Below, piece by piece: positions 15,505 through 22,939 of a stretch of DNA of 48,770 nt (its first letter is position 1; each line of letters opens with the position of its first letter). The stretch is from contig CAJYOI010000061.1 in NCBI GenBank assembly GCA_913776045.1, forward strand, positions 1 to 48,770. The letters run 5' to 3'. The notes under the pieces were generated by a model. It was not told the DNA's origin. It worked only from the letters and a program-made list of their open reading frames with translations, and ran no database searches. This DNA is from an uncultured Sphingomonas sp. (GTDB taxonomy: Bacteria; Pseudomonadota; Alphaproteobacteria; Sphingomonadales; Sphingomonadaceae). The position numbers and the translations under genes are program-made.

Positions 15505-17082
15505 ATGCCCAAAGTCCTCATCAGCGACAAAATGGACCCCAAGGCCGCGCAGATCTTTCGTGAGCGTGGGTTGGAGGTCGACGAGATCACCGGCAAGACG
15601 CCGGAAGAACTGATCGCGATCATCGGCGACTATGATGGCCTCGCCATCCGCAGCTCGACCAAGGTGACCAAGGCGATCCTCGACGCCGCGACCAATTTGA
15701 AGGTCGTCGGCCGCGCCGGCATCGGTGTCGACAACGTCGACATCCCCGCCGCCTCCGCGAAGGGCGTGGTCGTCATGAATACCCCGTTCGGCAACTCGAT
15801 CACCACCGCCGAACATGCCATCGCGCTGATGTTCGCGCTGGCCCGCCAGCTGCCCGAAGCCAACGCGCAGACCCAGGCAGGGACGTGGCCGAAGAACGGC
15901 TTCATGGGCGTCGAGGTCACCGGCAAGACGCTCGGCCTGATCGGCGCGGGCAACATCGGCTCGATCGTCGCCGACCGCGCGCTGGGCCTGCGCATGAAGG
16001 TCATCGCCTTCGATCCGTTTCTCAGCCCCGAGCGCGCCGTCGAACTGGGCGTCGAGAAGGTCGAGCTCGACCAGCTGCTCGCGCGCGCCGACTTCATCAC
16101 GCTGCACACGCCGCTGACCGACCAGACCCGCAACATCCTGTCGGCCGAAAACCTCGCCAAGACCAAGAAGGGCGTGCGCATCATCAACTGCGCGCGCGGC
16201 GGGCTGATCGACGAAGCGGCGCTCAAGGAGTTGCTCGATTCGGGTCACATCGCGGGTGCAGCACTCGACGTGTTCGTGACCGAGCCGGCCAAGGAACATG
16301 CGCTATTCGGCACCCCGAACTTCGTCGCGACCCCGCATCTCGGCGCCTCGACCAGCGAAGCGCAGGTCAACGTCGCGATCCAGGTCGCCGAACAGATGGC
16401 CGATTTCCTGATGACCGGCGGCGTCACCAACGCGCTCAACAGCCCGTCGATCTCGGCCGAGGAAGCGCCGCGGGTGAAGCCGTACATGGCGCTCGCCGAA
16501 AAGCTTGGGTCTCTGGTCGGCCAGCTGTCGACCGGCGCCATCCCGCGCATCTCGATCCACAGCGAGGGTGCGGCCGCCGAGGTCAACCAGAAGCCGATCG
16601 TCTCCGCGGTGCTCGCCGGCTTCCTGCGCACCCAGACCGACACGGTGAACATGGTCAACGCGCCCTTCCTGGCGAAGGAACGCGGCGTCGAAGTGCGCGA
16701 AGTCCGCACCGAGCGCGAAGGCGACTATCACACGCTGCTGCGCGTGTCGGTGAAGACCGACGCGGGCGAACGATCGGTCGCCGGCACCCTGTTCGGCAAC
16801 CGCGCGCCGCGCCTGGTCGAACTGTTCGGCATCAAGGTCGAGGCCGATCTGGCCGGCCACATGCTCTACGTCGTCAACGAGGACGCGCCAGGCTTCATCG
16901 GGCGCCTGGGGTCGCTGCTGGGCGAGGCGGGCGTCAATATCGGCACCTTCCACCTCGGCCGCCGCGAAGCCGGTGGCGAGGCAGTGCTGCTGCTGAGCGT
17001 CGACGGAGCGGTGAGTGCCGACCTGCTGGCCAAGGTCAAGGCGCTGGGTGGGGTCAAGACCGCGATGGCGCTGTCGTTCTGA
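15505..17082 (+). CDS. serA: D-3-phosphoglycerate dehydrogenase
   Basis: First step of serine synthesis: oxidises 3-phosphoglycerate with NAD. At 525 residues it is the long form, with substrate and NAD domains (nucleotide loop GLIGAGNIGS), catalytic Arg-Glu-His positions in the INCARGGLIDE and TPHLGAST segments, an allosteric substrate-binding domain, and a C-terminal ACT domain (MLYVVNEDAPGFIGRLG) for serine feedback. The ATG at 15505 has GGAG 10 bases upstream and begins MPKVLISDKMD, as in the family. The frame is open much further upstream but that part overlaps serC. Confidence 0.98.
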   Translation: MPKVLISDKMDPKAAQIFRERGLEVDEITGKTPEELIAIIGDYDGLAIRSSTKVTKAILDAATNLKVVGRAGIGVDNVDIPAASAKGVVVMNTPFGNSITTAEHAIALMFALARQLPEANAQTQAGTWPKNGFMGVEVTGKTLGLIGAGNIGSIVADRALGLRMKVIAFDPFLSPERAVELGVEKVELDQLLARADFITLHTPLTDQTRNILSAENLAKTKKGVRIINCARGGLIDEAALKELLDSGHIAGAALDVFVTEPAKEHALFGTPNFVATPHLGASTSEAQVNVAIQVAEQMADFLMTGGVTNALNSPSISAEEAPRVKPYMALAEKLGSLVGQLSTGAIPRISIHSEGAAAEVNQKPIVSAVLAGFLRTQTDTVNMVNAPFLAKERGVEVREVRTEREGDYHTLLRVSVKTDAGERSVAGTLFGNRAPRLVELFGIKVEADLAGHMLYVVNEDAPGFIGRLGSLLGEAGVNIGTFHLGRREAGGEAVLLLSVDGAVSADLLAKVKALGGVKTAMALSF

Positions 17083-17092
17083 ACCAAACGAC

Positions 17093-17187
17093 GTTCGTGC
17101 TGAGCCTGTCGAAGCACTGTTCTTTTCTTCGTGCCGCGAGCAATGCGGTAAGAAGCAAGGCAGCCCTTCGACAAGCTCAGGGCGAAC
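17093..17187. repeat. Palindromic repeat, family D
   Basis: Arms GTTCGTGCTGAGCCTGTCGA and TTCGACAAGCTCAGGGCGAA are inverted copies separated by about 40 bases. The TTCGACAAGCTCAGG core is a common REP-type element in GC-rich proteobacteria. It lies between serA and hisZ. Confidence 0.85.
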
Positions 17188-17229
17188 GGATATGGGGCGG
17201 CGCATGATCGCTCTTTCCAGCACCTTCAG

Positions 17230-18330
17230 ATGACCGGCCTCCTCCCCGAAGGGTTCGACGATCGCCTGCCGCCGCTGGCGGATGTCGCCGCGCGGATCGA
17301 GCGGGGCGTGCTCGATGTCGCGCGTGGGTATGGCTATGAGCAGGTCGACCCGCCGCTCGCGGAGTTCGAAGACGAGCTGAGCGCGCGGCTGAAGGCCGGT
17401 GGTGCGCACGGCGCGGTGCGGTTCGTCGATCCGGTGTCGCAGCGCAATCTCGCGATCCGGCCGGACATCACCGCGCAGGTCGGCCGCATCGCCGCCACCC
17501 GCATGGGCCACCATCCGCGACCGCTGCGGCTGTCCTATGCCGGCCCGGTGCTCAAACTGCGCGGCAGCGATCTCAATCCGGCGCGCGCGATGCGGCAGCT
17601 CGGCATCGAGCTGATCGGCCTCGATTCGGTCGCCGCCGCGCGCGAAGTCGTGTCGGTCGCGGTCGAGGCGCTGACCCAGGCGGGAATCACCGGCGTGTCG
17701 GTCGATTTCACGTTGCCCGACCTGGTGCCGACGCTGGCCGAAAACTGGCCCGACGCGCGCCTGACCGAACTCCGCGAGGCGCTCGATGCGAAGGACGCCG
17801 GCGGCGTCGCCGCGATCGACCCGCGCTATCTGCCGCTGATCGAGGCTGCCGGGCCGTTCGATGCCGCCATCGCGAAGCTGCGCGCCCACGACACCGGCGG
17901 CGCGCTCTCGGGGCGGATCGACGGATTGGAAAAGATCGCCGCCGCATTACCCGCGGGCACGCAACTGACACTCGACCCGACCGAACGCCATGGCTTCGAA
18001 TATCAGAGCTGGTTCGGCTTCTCGATCTTCGCCGCCGGCGCGTTGCGCGAGATCGGGCGCGGCGGCAGTTACGTCATTCTCCACGCCGATGGCCGCGAGG
18101 AGCCGGCGGTCGGCATGTCGCTGTTCCTCGACCCCGTGCTCGGCAGCCTGGCGCGCACGCCGGAGCGGCGACGGCTGTTCCTGCCGGTCGGCACCGACCC
18201 GGCCGAGGGCGCGAAGCTGCGCAGCGAAGGTTGGGTCACCGTCGCCGCACTGGAGGCGACCGACACGCCCGAGGCGCAGCTGTGCACGCACGTCTGGCTC
18301 GCCGGTCGCGCGGAGCTGGCCGGCGCTTGA
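17230..18330 (+). CDS. hisZ: ATP phosphoribosyltransferase regulatory subunit HisZ
   Basis: 366 residues, histidyl-tRNA synthetase-like catalytic fold without the anticodon-binding domain. HisZ pairs with the short form of HisG to catalyse and regulate the first step of histidine synthesis. Recognisable pieces are FVDPVSQRNLAIRPDITAQV (motif 2-like) and LSYAGPVLKLRG. The C-terminal FGFSIFAAGALREIGRGGSY resembles the motif 3 region with changes that rule out aminoacylation. The ATG at 17230 is the first in frame and gives normal length. hisG is not in this window. In relatives as I recall them purA often follows hisZ; here the NHEJ genes follow. Confidence 0.93.
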   Translation: MTGLLPEGFDDRLPPLADVAARIERGVLDVARGYGYEQVDPPLAEFEDELSARLKAGGAHGAVRFVDPVSQRNLAIRPDITAQVGRIAATRMGHHPRPLRLSYAGPVLKLRGSDLNPARAMRQLGIELIGLDSVAAAREVVSVAVEALTQAGITGVSVDFTLPDLVPTLAENWPDARLTELREALDAKDAGGVAAIDPRYLPLIEAAGPFDAAIAKLRAHDTGGALSGRIDGLEKIAAALPAGTQLTLDPTERHGFEYQSWFGFSIFAAGALREIGRGGSYVILHADGREEPAVGMSLFLDPVLGSLARTPERRRLFLPVGTDPAEGAKLRSEGWVTVAALEATDTPEAQLCTHVWLAGRAELAGA

Positions 18331-18420
18331 TCTTGAGCAGCGAGGTCTGACCGCCAACAGCGGAACCCGACTCGCCCACCGATAATTGAATCGGCCTCGC
18401 AACGACACGGGGACGCTTCG

Positions 18421-19317
18421 ATGGCCGCACGCGCCTATTGGCAGGGACAGATCCGGCTCGCGCTCGTGTCGATCCCAGTCGAAATCTATTCGGCGACCAA
18501 ATCGGGTGCGCAGATTGCGTTCCACCAGGTCCACGAACCCAGCGGCAAGCGGGTGAAGTACGAGAAGGTCGTCCCCGGTCTGGGGCCGGTCGATACCGAC
18601 GAGATCGTGAAGGGCTTTGCGCTGTCGAAGGACGAATATGTCCTGCTCGAACAGGACGAGATCGACGCGGTGAAGCTCGAATCGAAGAAGACGCTGGAGC
18701 TGACCCAGTTCGTCGATGCCGACGAGATCGACGTGCTCTATTACGAACGCCCCTATTTCGTCGTCCCCGCCGACGATCTGGCGGAAGAAGCCTTCATCGT
18801 GCTGCGCGAGGCGCTGCGCAAGGCGCGCAAGGTGGGCCTGGGTCAACTGGCGATGCGGGGCCGCGAATATGTCGTCAGTCTGAAGCCCTGCGGTCGCGGC
18901 ATGGTGCTGGAAACGCTGCGCTACGCCGACGAGGTCAACAAGGCGCAAGGCTATTTCCGCGACATCCCCGACGACAAGCCCGATGCCGACCTGCTCGACC
19001 TCGCCTCGACGCTGATCGAGAAGAAGACGTCGAAGTTCGATCCGCAGGAATTCCACGACCGCTACGTCGATGCGCTGAAGGACCTGATCGAGCGGAAGAA
19101 GAAGGCGAAGGGCCGCAAGATTATCGAGGACGCGGATTCGGGCACACGTCCGTCGGGCGGCAACGTCGTCGACCTGATGGCGGCGCTGAAGAAGTCGCTG
19201 GAGGGGAAGGGGGGGACTGCCCTGTCGAAGGCCGCTCCCGCGAAGAAGGCACCTGCGCGCAAGCCCGCGGCGAAGAAGGAGCCGGCAAAGAAAACTCCGG
19301 CAAAGAAGCGTGCCTAG
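18421..19317 (+). CDS. ku: Non-homologous end-joining protein Ku
   Basis: Bacterial Ku homodimer that rings DNA ends and recruits LigD. The Ku core spans about residues 1-255 (opening AYWQGQIRLALVSIPVEIYS; DEIDVLYYERPYFVVP). The last 45 residues form a basic, low-complexity tail of Lys-Ala-Pro repeats (KKAPARKPAAKK, KKTPAKK), similar to histone H1-like tails in some bacterial Ku proteins that add non-specific DNA binding. The ATG at 18421 begins the conserved Ku N-terminus. It precedes ligD by about 100 bases that hold a family B repeat. Confidence 0.96.
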   Translation: MAARAYWQGQIRLALVSIPVEIYSATKSGAQIAFHQVHEPSGKRVKYEKVVPGLGPVDTDEIVKGFALSKDEYVLLEQDEIDAVKLESKKTLELTQFVDADEIDVLYYERPYFVVPADDLAEEAFIVLREALRKARKVGLGQLAMRGREYVVSLKPCGRGMVLETLRYADEVNKAQGYFRDIPDDKPDADLLDLASTLIEKKTSKFDPQEFHDRYVDALKDLIERKKKAKGRKIIEDADSGTRPSGGNVVDLMAALKKSLEGKGGTALSKAAPAKKAPARKPAAKKEPAKKTPAKKRA

Positions 19318-19418
19318 CTCCCCTCCCTGGAAGGGAGGGGCCGGGAGTGGGTGGCTCTCCACGAGCGCTACCGCCCGCGGCCGATCCGCCCCTGACCCCT
19401 CCCTGCCCGGGAGGGGAA
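19318..19418. repeat. Palindromic intergenic repeat, family B copy 2
   Basis: CCCTCCCTGGAAGGGAGGGG at the left and CCCCTCCCTGCCCGGGAGGG at the right, with a GC-rich centre. It fills the ku-ligD gap and ends a few bases before the ligD GTG, so it replaces any normal ribosome binding site spacing there. Confidence 0.8.
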
Positions 19419-19419
19419 T

Positions 19420-21954
19420 GTGAGCAGCGACCCGCTTGAAAAATACAACGCCAAGCGCGACTTCGCGAAGACCGCCGAGCCCGCGGGCGAGATCGCGGCC
19501 GGCACCGGCAATCGTTTCATGGTGCAGAAGCACGATGCGACGCGGCTGCACTGGGACTTCCGGCTCGAACTCGACGGCGTGCTCAAAAGCTGGGCGGTGA
19601 CCCGCGGGCCAAGCCTCGACCCGGCGGAAAAGCGCCTTGCGGTCAGGACCGAGGATCACCCGCTGTCCTACGCCGATTTCGAAGGGACGATCCCCAAGGG
19701 CGAATATGGCGGCGGCACCGTCATGCTGTGGGACGATGGGCTGTGGGCGCCGATCGAGGGCAAGAGCGCGAAGGATCTGGAGAAGGGCCACCTGCACTTC
19801 CGCCTGCAGGGGACACGGATGCGCGGCGAATGGCTGCTGATCCGCCTGAAACCGCGCGGCAAGGAAAGCCGAGAGAACTGGTTGCTCCGCAAGATCGACG
19901 ATGCTGACGCGGGCGGCGCCGACGAACTGGTCGAGGCCGGGCTGACCAGCGTGAAGACCGGTCGGACGATGCAGGAGATCGCCGAGGGCAAGACAGCGAA
20001 GGATCTGAAAAGCTGGCCCCCTCATAAATTCCTCCCCGGTACGGGGAGGGGGACCGCCAGCGACGCTGGTGGTGGAGGGGGCGGGCCGCAAACGACTCGT
20101 TCGAGGAGAACCCCCTCCACCGCTTCGCGGTCGCCGTCCCCGTTCCGGGGACGATTTCCCAAGTTCCGCCCGCTGCAACTCTGCACCCTCGTCGACAGCG
20201 TCCCCACCGGAAACGGCTGGCTCCACGAGATGAAGTACGACGGCTACCGCGCCTTGATCGCGGTCGCCGGGGGCAAGGCGAAGGTTTTCACCCGCACCGG
20301 GCTCGACTGGACCGATAAATTCCCCGGCATCGTCGCCGCCGCGGCGCAATTGTCCGTCGACAGTGCGCTGATCGATGGCGAGGTCGTCGCGTTCAAGGAC
20401 GGCAAGCCCGACTTCTCGACCCTGCAGAACGCGATCTCGAGCGGCGGCGATGGCCTCGCGATGTTTGCCTTCGACCTGCTCGAACTGGATGGCGAGGATC
20501 TCGCCCCCCGCCCGCTCGTCGAGCGCAAGGATCGACTCCGCCCCCTGTTCGATGGCGCTGACGATACGCTGCGCTACTCCGAACACGTCGTCGGATCGGG
20601 CGAGAAGCTGTTCGAGGCGATGTGCGCGGAGGGGTTCGAAGGCGTCGTGTCGAAACAGGCCGACGCCCCCTATCGTGGCACCCGGACGAAGGGCTGGGTG
20701 AAGACCAAATGCACCCTGCGCCAGGAGTTCGTCATCGTCGGCTGGTCGGAAAGCGACAAGGCCGGCCGCGGCTTCCGGGCGCTATTACTCGGACTGAACG
20801 GCCCGAATGGCTTACGCTATGCGGGCAAGGTCGGGACGGGCTTCTCGAGCGAATCGATGCTCGATCTGCGCGCGAAACTCGACAGACTCGCGCGCAAGAC
20901 CGCTCCGGTCGACGTCCCCCGCGCCGCCGCGCGGGGCGCGCATTGGGTCAGCCCGAAACTGGTCGCCGAAGTCGCCTTCGCCGAATTCACCGCCGAGGGC
21001 GTCGTCCGCCACGCGAGCTTCTTAGGCTTACGCGAGGACAAACCGGCGAACGAGGTCGTCGCGGAGAAGCCCGCCGATCCACCCGCCAGCACCGCGTCGA
21101 TCAAGATCAGCAGTCCCGACCGCATCATCGATCCGACCAGCAAGCTGACCAAGGGCCAGCTCGCCGCCTATTACGAAGCTTTGGCCCCGGCGATGCTGCC
21201 GTGGCTGGCCAACCGCCCGATCAGTCTGGTGCGGTGTCCGCAAGGTCGCGCGAAACAGTGTTTCTTCCAGAAGCACGACGCGGGGTCGTTCGGCGAGTTC
21301 GTCCACCACGTCGACATCCGCGAAAAGGACGGATCGACCGAACCCTATCTCTACATCGACAGCGCGGATGGGATGCTGGCGTGCGTCCAGATGGGGACGA
21401 TCGAGTTTCACGGCTGGGGAAGTCTGGTGTCGGACGTCGAGAAGCCCGACCGCATGGTCTTCGACCTCGACCCCGACGAAGGGCTCGGCTTCGACGACGT
21501 GAAACGCGCGGCGGAGGATATCAAGCAGCACCTCGCCGACATCGGTCTCACCAGCTACCCGATGCTGTCGGGCGGCAAGGGCGTCCATGTGATCGTGCCG
21601 CTGAAGCCCGATGCGGAGTGGCCCGCAGTCAAATCCTTCGCCGAACGCTTCGCCCGCGCTCTGGGGGAGGCCGAAAGCCACCGCTTCACCGCGAACATGA
21701 AGAAGGCGGAGCGAAAGGGTCGCATCTTCCTCGACTGGCTGCGCAATCAGCGCGGGAGCACCGCGGTGTTGCCATATGTCGTGCGCGCGCGGGCGGGGGC
21801 GGGCGTGGCGACGCCGGTGACGTGGAGCGAGTTGAAGCACATCGACAGCCCGGCGGCGTTCACGGCGCGCGATCTAGATACGCTGCTGAAGCGGGCAAAC
21901 GGCCGATCGCTGACGCATTGGGGGATTTCGGACCAGGTGTTGCCGGAGGTCTGA
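19420..21954 (+). CDS. ligD: Multifunctional DNA ligase LigD (PE-LIG-POL)
   Basis: ATP-dependent end-joining ligase, 844 residues, with all three modules. The N-terminal 3'-phosphoesterase has HDATRLHWDFRLELDG (His38, His44, Asp46). The central ligase has its adenylation Lys272 in EMKYDGYRALI plus the OB fold with KTKCTLRQEFVIVGW. The C-terminal primase-polymerase has the metal-binding FDLDPDE (Asp682, Asp684) and the SGGKGVHVIVPL loop. The GTG at 19420 begins MSSDPLEKYNAKRDF. Residues about 200-247, between PE and LIG, are encoded by a repeat like the intergenic ones and read as Gly/Arg/Ser/Pro low complexity. It forms an NHEJ pair with ku. Confidence 0.97.
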   Translation: MSSDPLEKYNAKRDFAKTAEPAGEIAAGTGNRFMVQKHDATRLHWDFRLELDGVLKSWAVTRGPSLDPAEKRLAVRTEDHPLSYADFEGTIPKGEYGGGTVMLWDDGLWAPIEGKSAKDLEKGHLHFRLQGTRMRGEWLLIRLKPRGKESRENWLLRKIDDADAGGADELVEAGLTSVKTGRTMQEIAEGKTAKDLKSWPPHKFLPGTGRGTASDAGGGGGGPQTTRSRRTPSTASRSPSPFRGRFPKFRPLQLCTLVDSVPTGNGWLHEMKYDGYRALIAVAGGKAKVFTRTGLDWTDKFPGIVAAAAQLSVDSALIDGEVVAFKDGKPDFSTLQNAISSGGDGLAMFAFDLLELDGEDLAPRPLVERKDRLRPLFDGADDTLRYSEHVVGSGEKLFEAMCAEGFEGVVSKQADAPYRGTRTKGWVKTKCTLRQEFVIVGWSESDKAGRGFRALLLGLNGPNGLRYAGKVGTGFSSESMLDLRAKLDRLARKTAPVDVPRAAARGAHWVSPKLVAEVAFAEFTAEGVVRHASFLGLREDKPANEVVAEKPADPPASTASIKISSPDRIIDPTSKLTKGQLAAYYEALAPAMLPWLANRPISLVRCPQGRAKQCFFQKHDAGSFGEFVHHVDIREKDGSTEPYLYIDSADGMLACVQMGTIEFHGWGSLVSDVEKPDRMVFDLDPDEGLGFDDVKRAAEDIKQHLADIGLTSYPMLSGGKGVHVIVPLKPDAEWPAVKSFAERFARALGEAESHRFTANMKKAERKGRIFLDWLRNQRGSTAVLPYVVRARAGAGVATPVTWSELKHIDSPAAFTARDLDTLLKRANGRSLTHWGISDQVLPEV
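20017..20160. repeat. Family B palindromic repeat inside ligD, translated
   Basis: Within the ligD frame lie several nested hairpins: CCTCCCCGGTACGGGGAGG (20031-20049), ACCGCCAGC/GCTGGTGGT (20053-20073), GGTGGAGGGGG pairing with CCCCCTCCACC (20071-20081 with 20111-20121), ACCGCTTCGCGGT, and GTCCCCGTTCCGGGGAC (20137-20153). The left and right halves are inverted relatives of each other and of the intergenic family B elements. The 144-base insert keeps the reading frame and adds about 48 residues. Confidence 0.8.
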
Positions 21955-21969
21955 CTCGCCCCACTCCCT

Positions 21970-22065
21970 CGTCATCCCCGCGGAGGCGGGGATCAATTCT
22001 GGCTGAACTTACGGAAAGAACTTCATGGTCAGCCACAATTGATTCACGCCTTCGCGGGAATGACG
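21970..22065. repeat. Palindromic intergenic repeat, family A copy 2
   Basis: Arms CGTCATCCCCGCGGAGGCGG (continuing into GGATCAATTCTGGCTGA) and TCAGCCACAATTGATTCACG (continuing into CCTTCGCGGGAATGACG) pair with a few mismatches. It lies between ligD and dedA and belongs with copies at 108-198 and 22800-22919. Confidence 0.85.
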
Positions 22066-22133
22066 GATGGGAGAGTGCGGCGCATCGCTTTGCCTCTGGC
22101 CTTTCACCGCATCATCGGCCACCACCCGCACCC

Positions 22134-22799
22134 ATGGTCGAGCAAATCCTGTCGTTCCTGGCGAACATCGTCATCAGCGTGATCGAAGCCACCGGCTATT
22201 GGGGCGTCGCGCTGCTGATGGCGATCGAAAGCGCCTGCGTGCCGCTGCCGTCCGAACTCATCATGCCGTTCGCGGGCTATCTGGTCAGCCAGGGTAAGAT
22301 GGACATCTGGCTCGCCGCGACCGCGGGCGCGCTGGGCTGCAATCTCGGCTCGATCGTCGCCTATGAAGTCGGCAAGCGCGGCGGGCGGCCGTTCGTGCTG
22401 CGCTACGGCAAATATCTGCTGATCGGCGCCGACGAACTCGACGCTGCCGACCGTTTCTTTGCGCGCTGGGGATCGGCGGCGGTGTTCGTGGGACGTCTGC
22501 TGCCAGTCATCCGCACCTTCATCGCCTTCCCCGCCGGGGTCGCGCGGATGAAGCTGGTGCCGTTCCACATCTACACTTTCGTCGGCAGCTGGCCGTTCTG
22601 CTTCGCGCTGGCCTGGGTCGGGCGCGAACTGGGCGAGGCCTGGCACGGCGACCCGCGCGTGCGGGCGGTGTTCCACTCGCTCGACGCGGTGATCGGGGTG
22701 GCGATCGTCGTCGCGGTGATCTGGTACGTCCGCCACCGGTTGAAGGCGATTCGCAAGTCCAAGGCCGAGCTGGCGGCGATCGACCGGGCCGAGGGGTAA
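22134..22799 (+). CDS. DedA-family membrane protein
   Basis: 221-residue polytopic protein of the DedA/VTT (SNARE-associated) superfamily. Bacterial members support undecaprenyl-phosphate or phospholipid flipping and membrane homeostasis. Hallmarks are the re-entrant segment with IESACVPLPSELIMPFAGYL and the FVGRLLPVIRTFIAFPAG motif with its conserved Gly and Arg residues. At least four hydrophobic segments and a cytoplasmic basic tail (RHRLKAIRKSK) are visible. The ATG at 22134 begins MVEQILSFLANIV. The frame is open far upstream, but that part overlaps ligD. It converges with the M16 peptidase gene. Confidence 0.92.
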   Translation: MVEQILSFLANIVISVIEATGYWGVALLMAIESACVPLPSELIMPFAGYLVSQGKMDIWLAATAGALGCNLGSIVAYEVGKRGGRPFVLRYGKYLLIGADELDAADRFFARWGSAAVFVGRLLPVIRTFIAFPAGVARMKLVPFHIYTFVGSWPFCFALAWVGRELGEAWHGDPRVRAVFHSLDAVIGVAIVVAVIWYVRHRLKAIRKSKAELAAIDRAEG

Positions 22800-22919
22800 C
22801 ACGCTTTTACGACCGTCATCCCCGCGGAGGCGGGGATCAATAGTCGCTGAACGTCGTGGGTCTCACGAAAGTGAGCCAGAATTTATCCCCGCCTGCGCGG
22901 GGATGACGGTTGTAAGCGT
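22800..22919. repeat. Palindromic repeat, family A copy 3, between convergent genes
   Basis: Outer arms ACGCTTTTACGACCGTCATC and GATGACGGTTGTAAGCGT extend the family core CCCCGCGGAGGCGGGG / CCCCGCCTGCGCGGGG. The element fills the space between the dedA stop and the stop of the convergent M16 gene and probably serves as a bidirectional 3'-end structure. It matches copy 1 (108-198) over its length in reverse orientation. Confidence 0.85.
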
Positions 22920-22939
22920 GATCCTCGCGAAAGCCGGCA

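Noticed and set aside
17230-18330. hisZ gene read as histidyl-tRNA synthetase
   Set aside because: It is too short, lacks the anticodon-binding domain and has altered catalytic motifs, so HisZ fits better.
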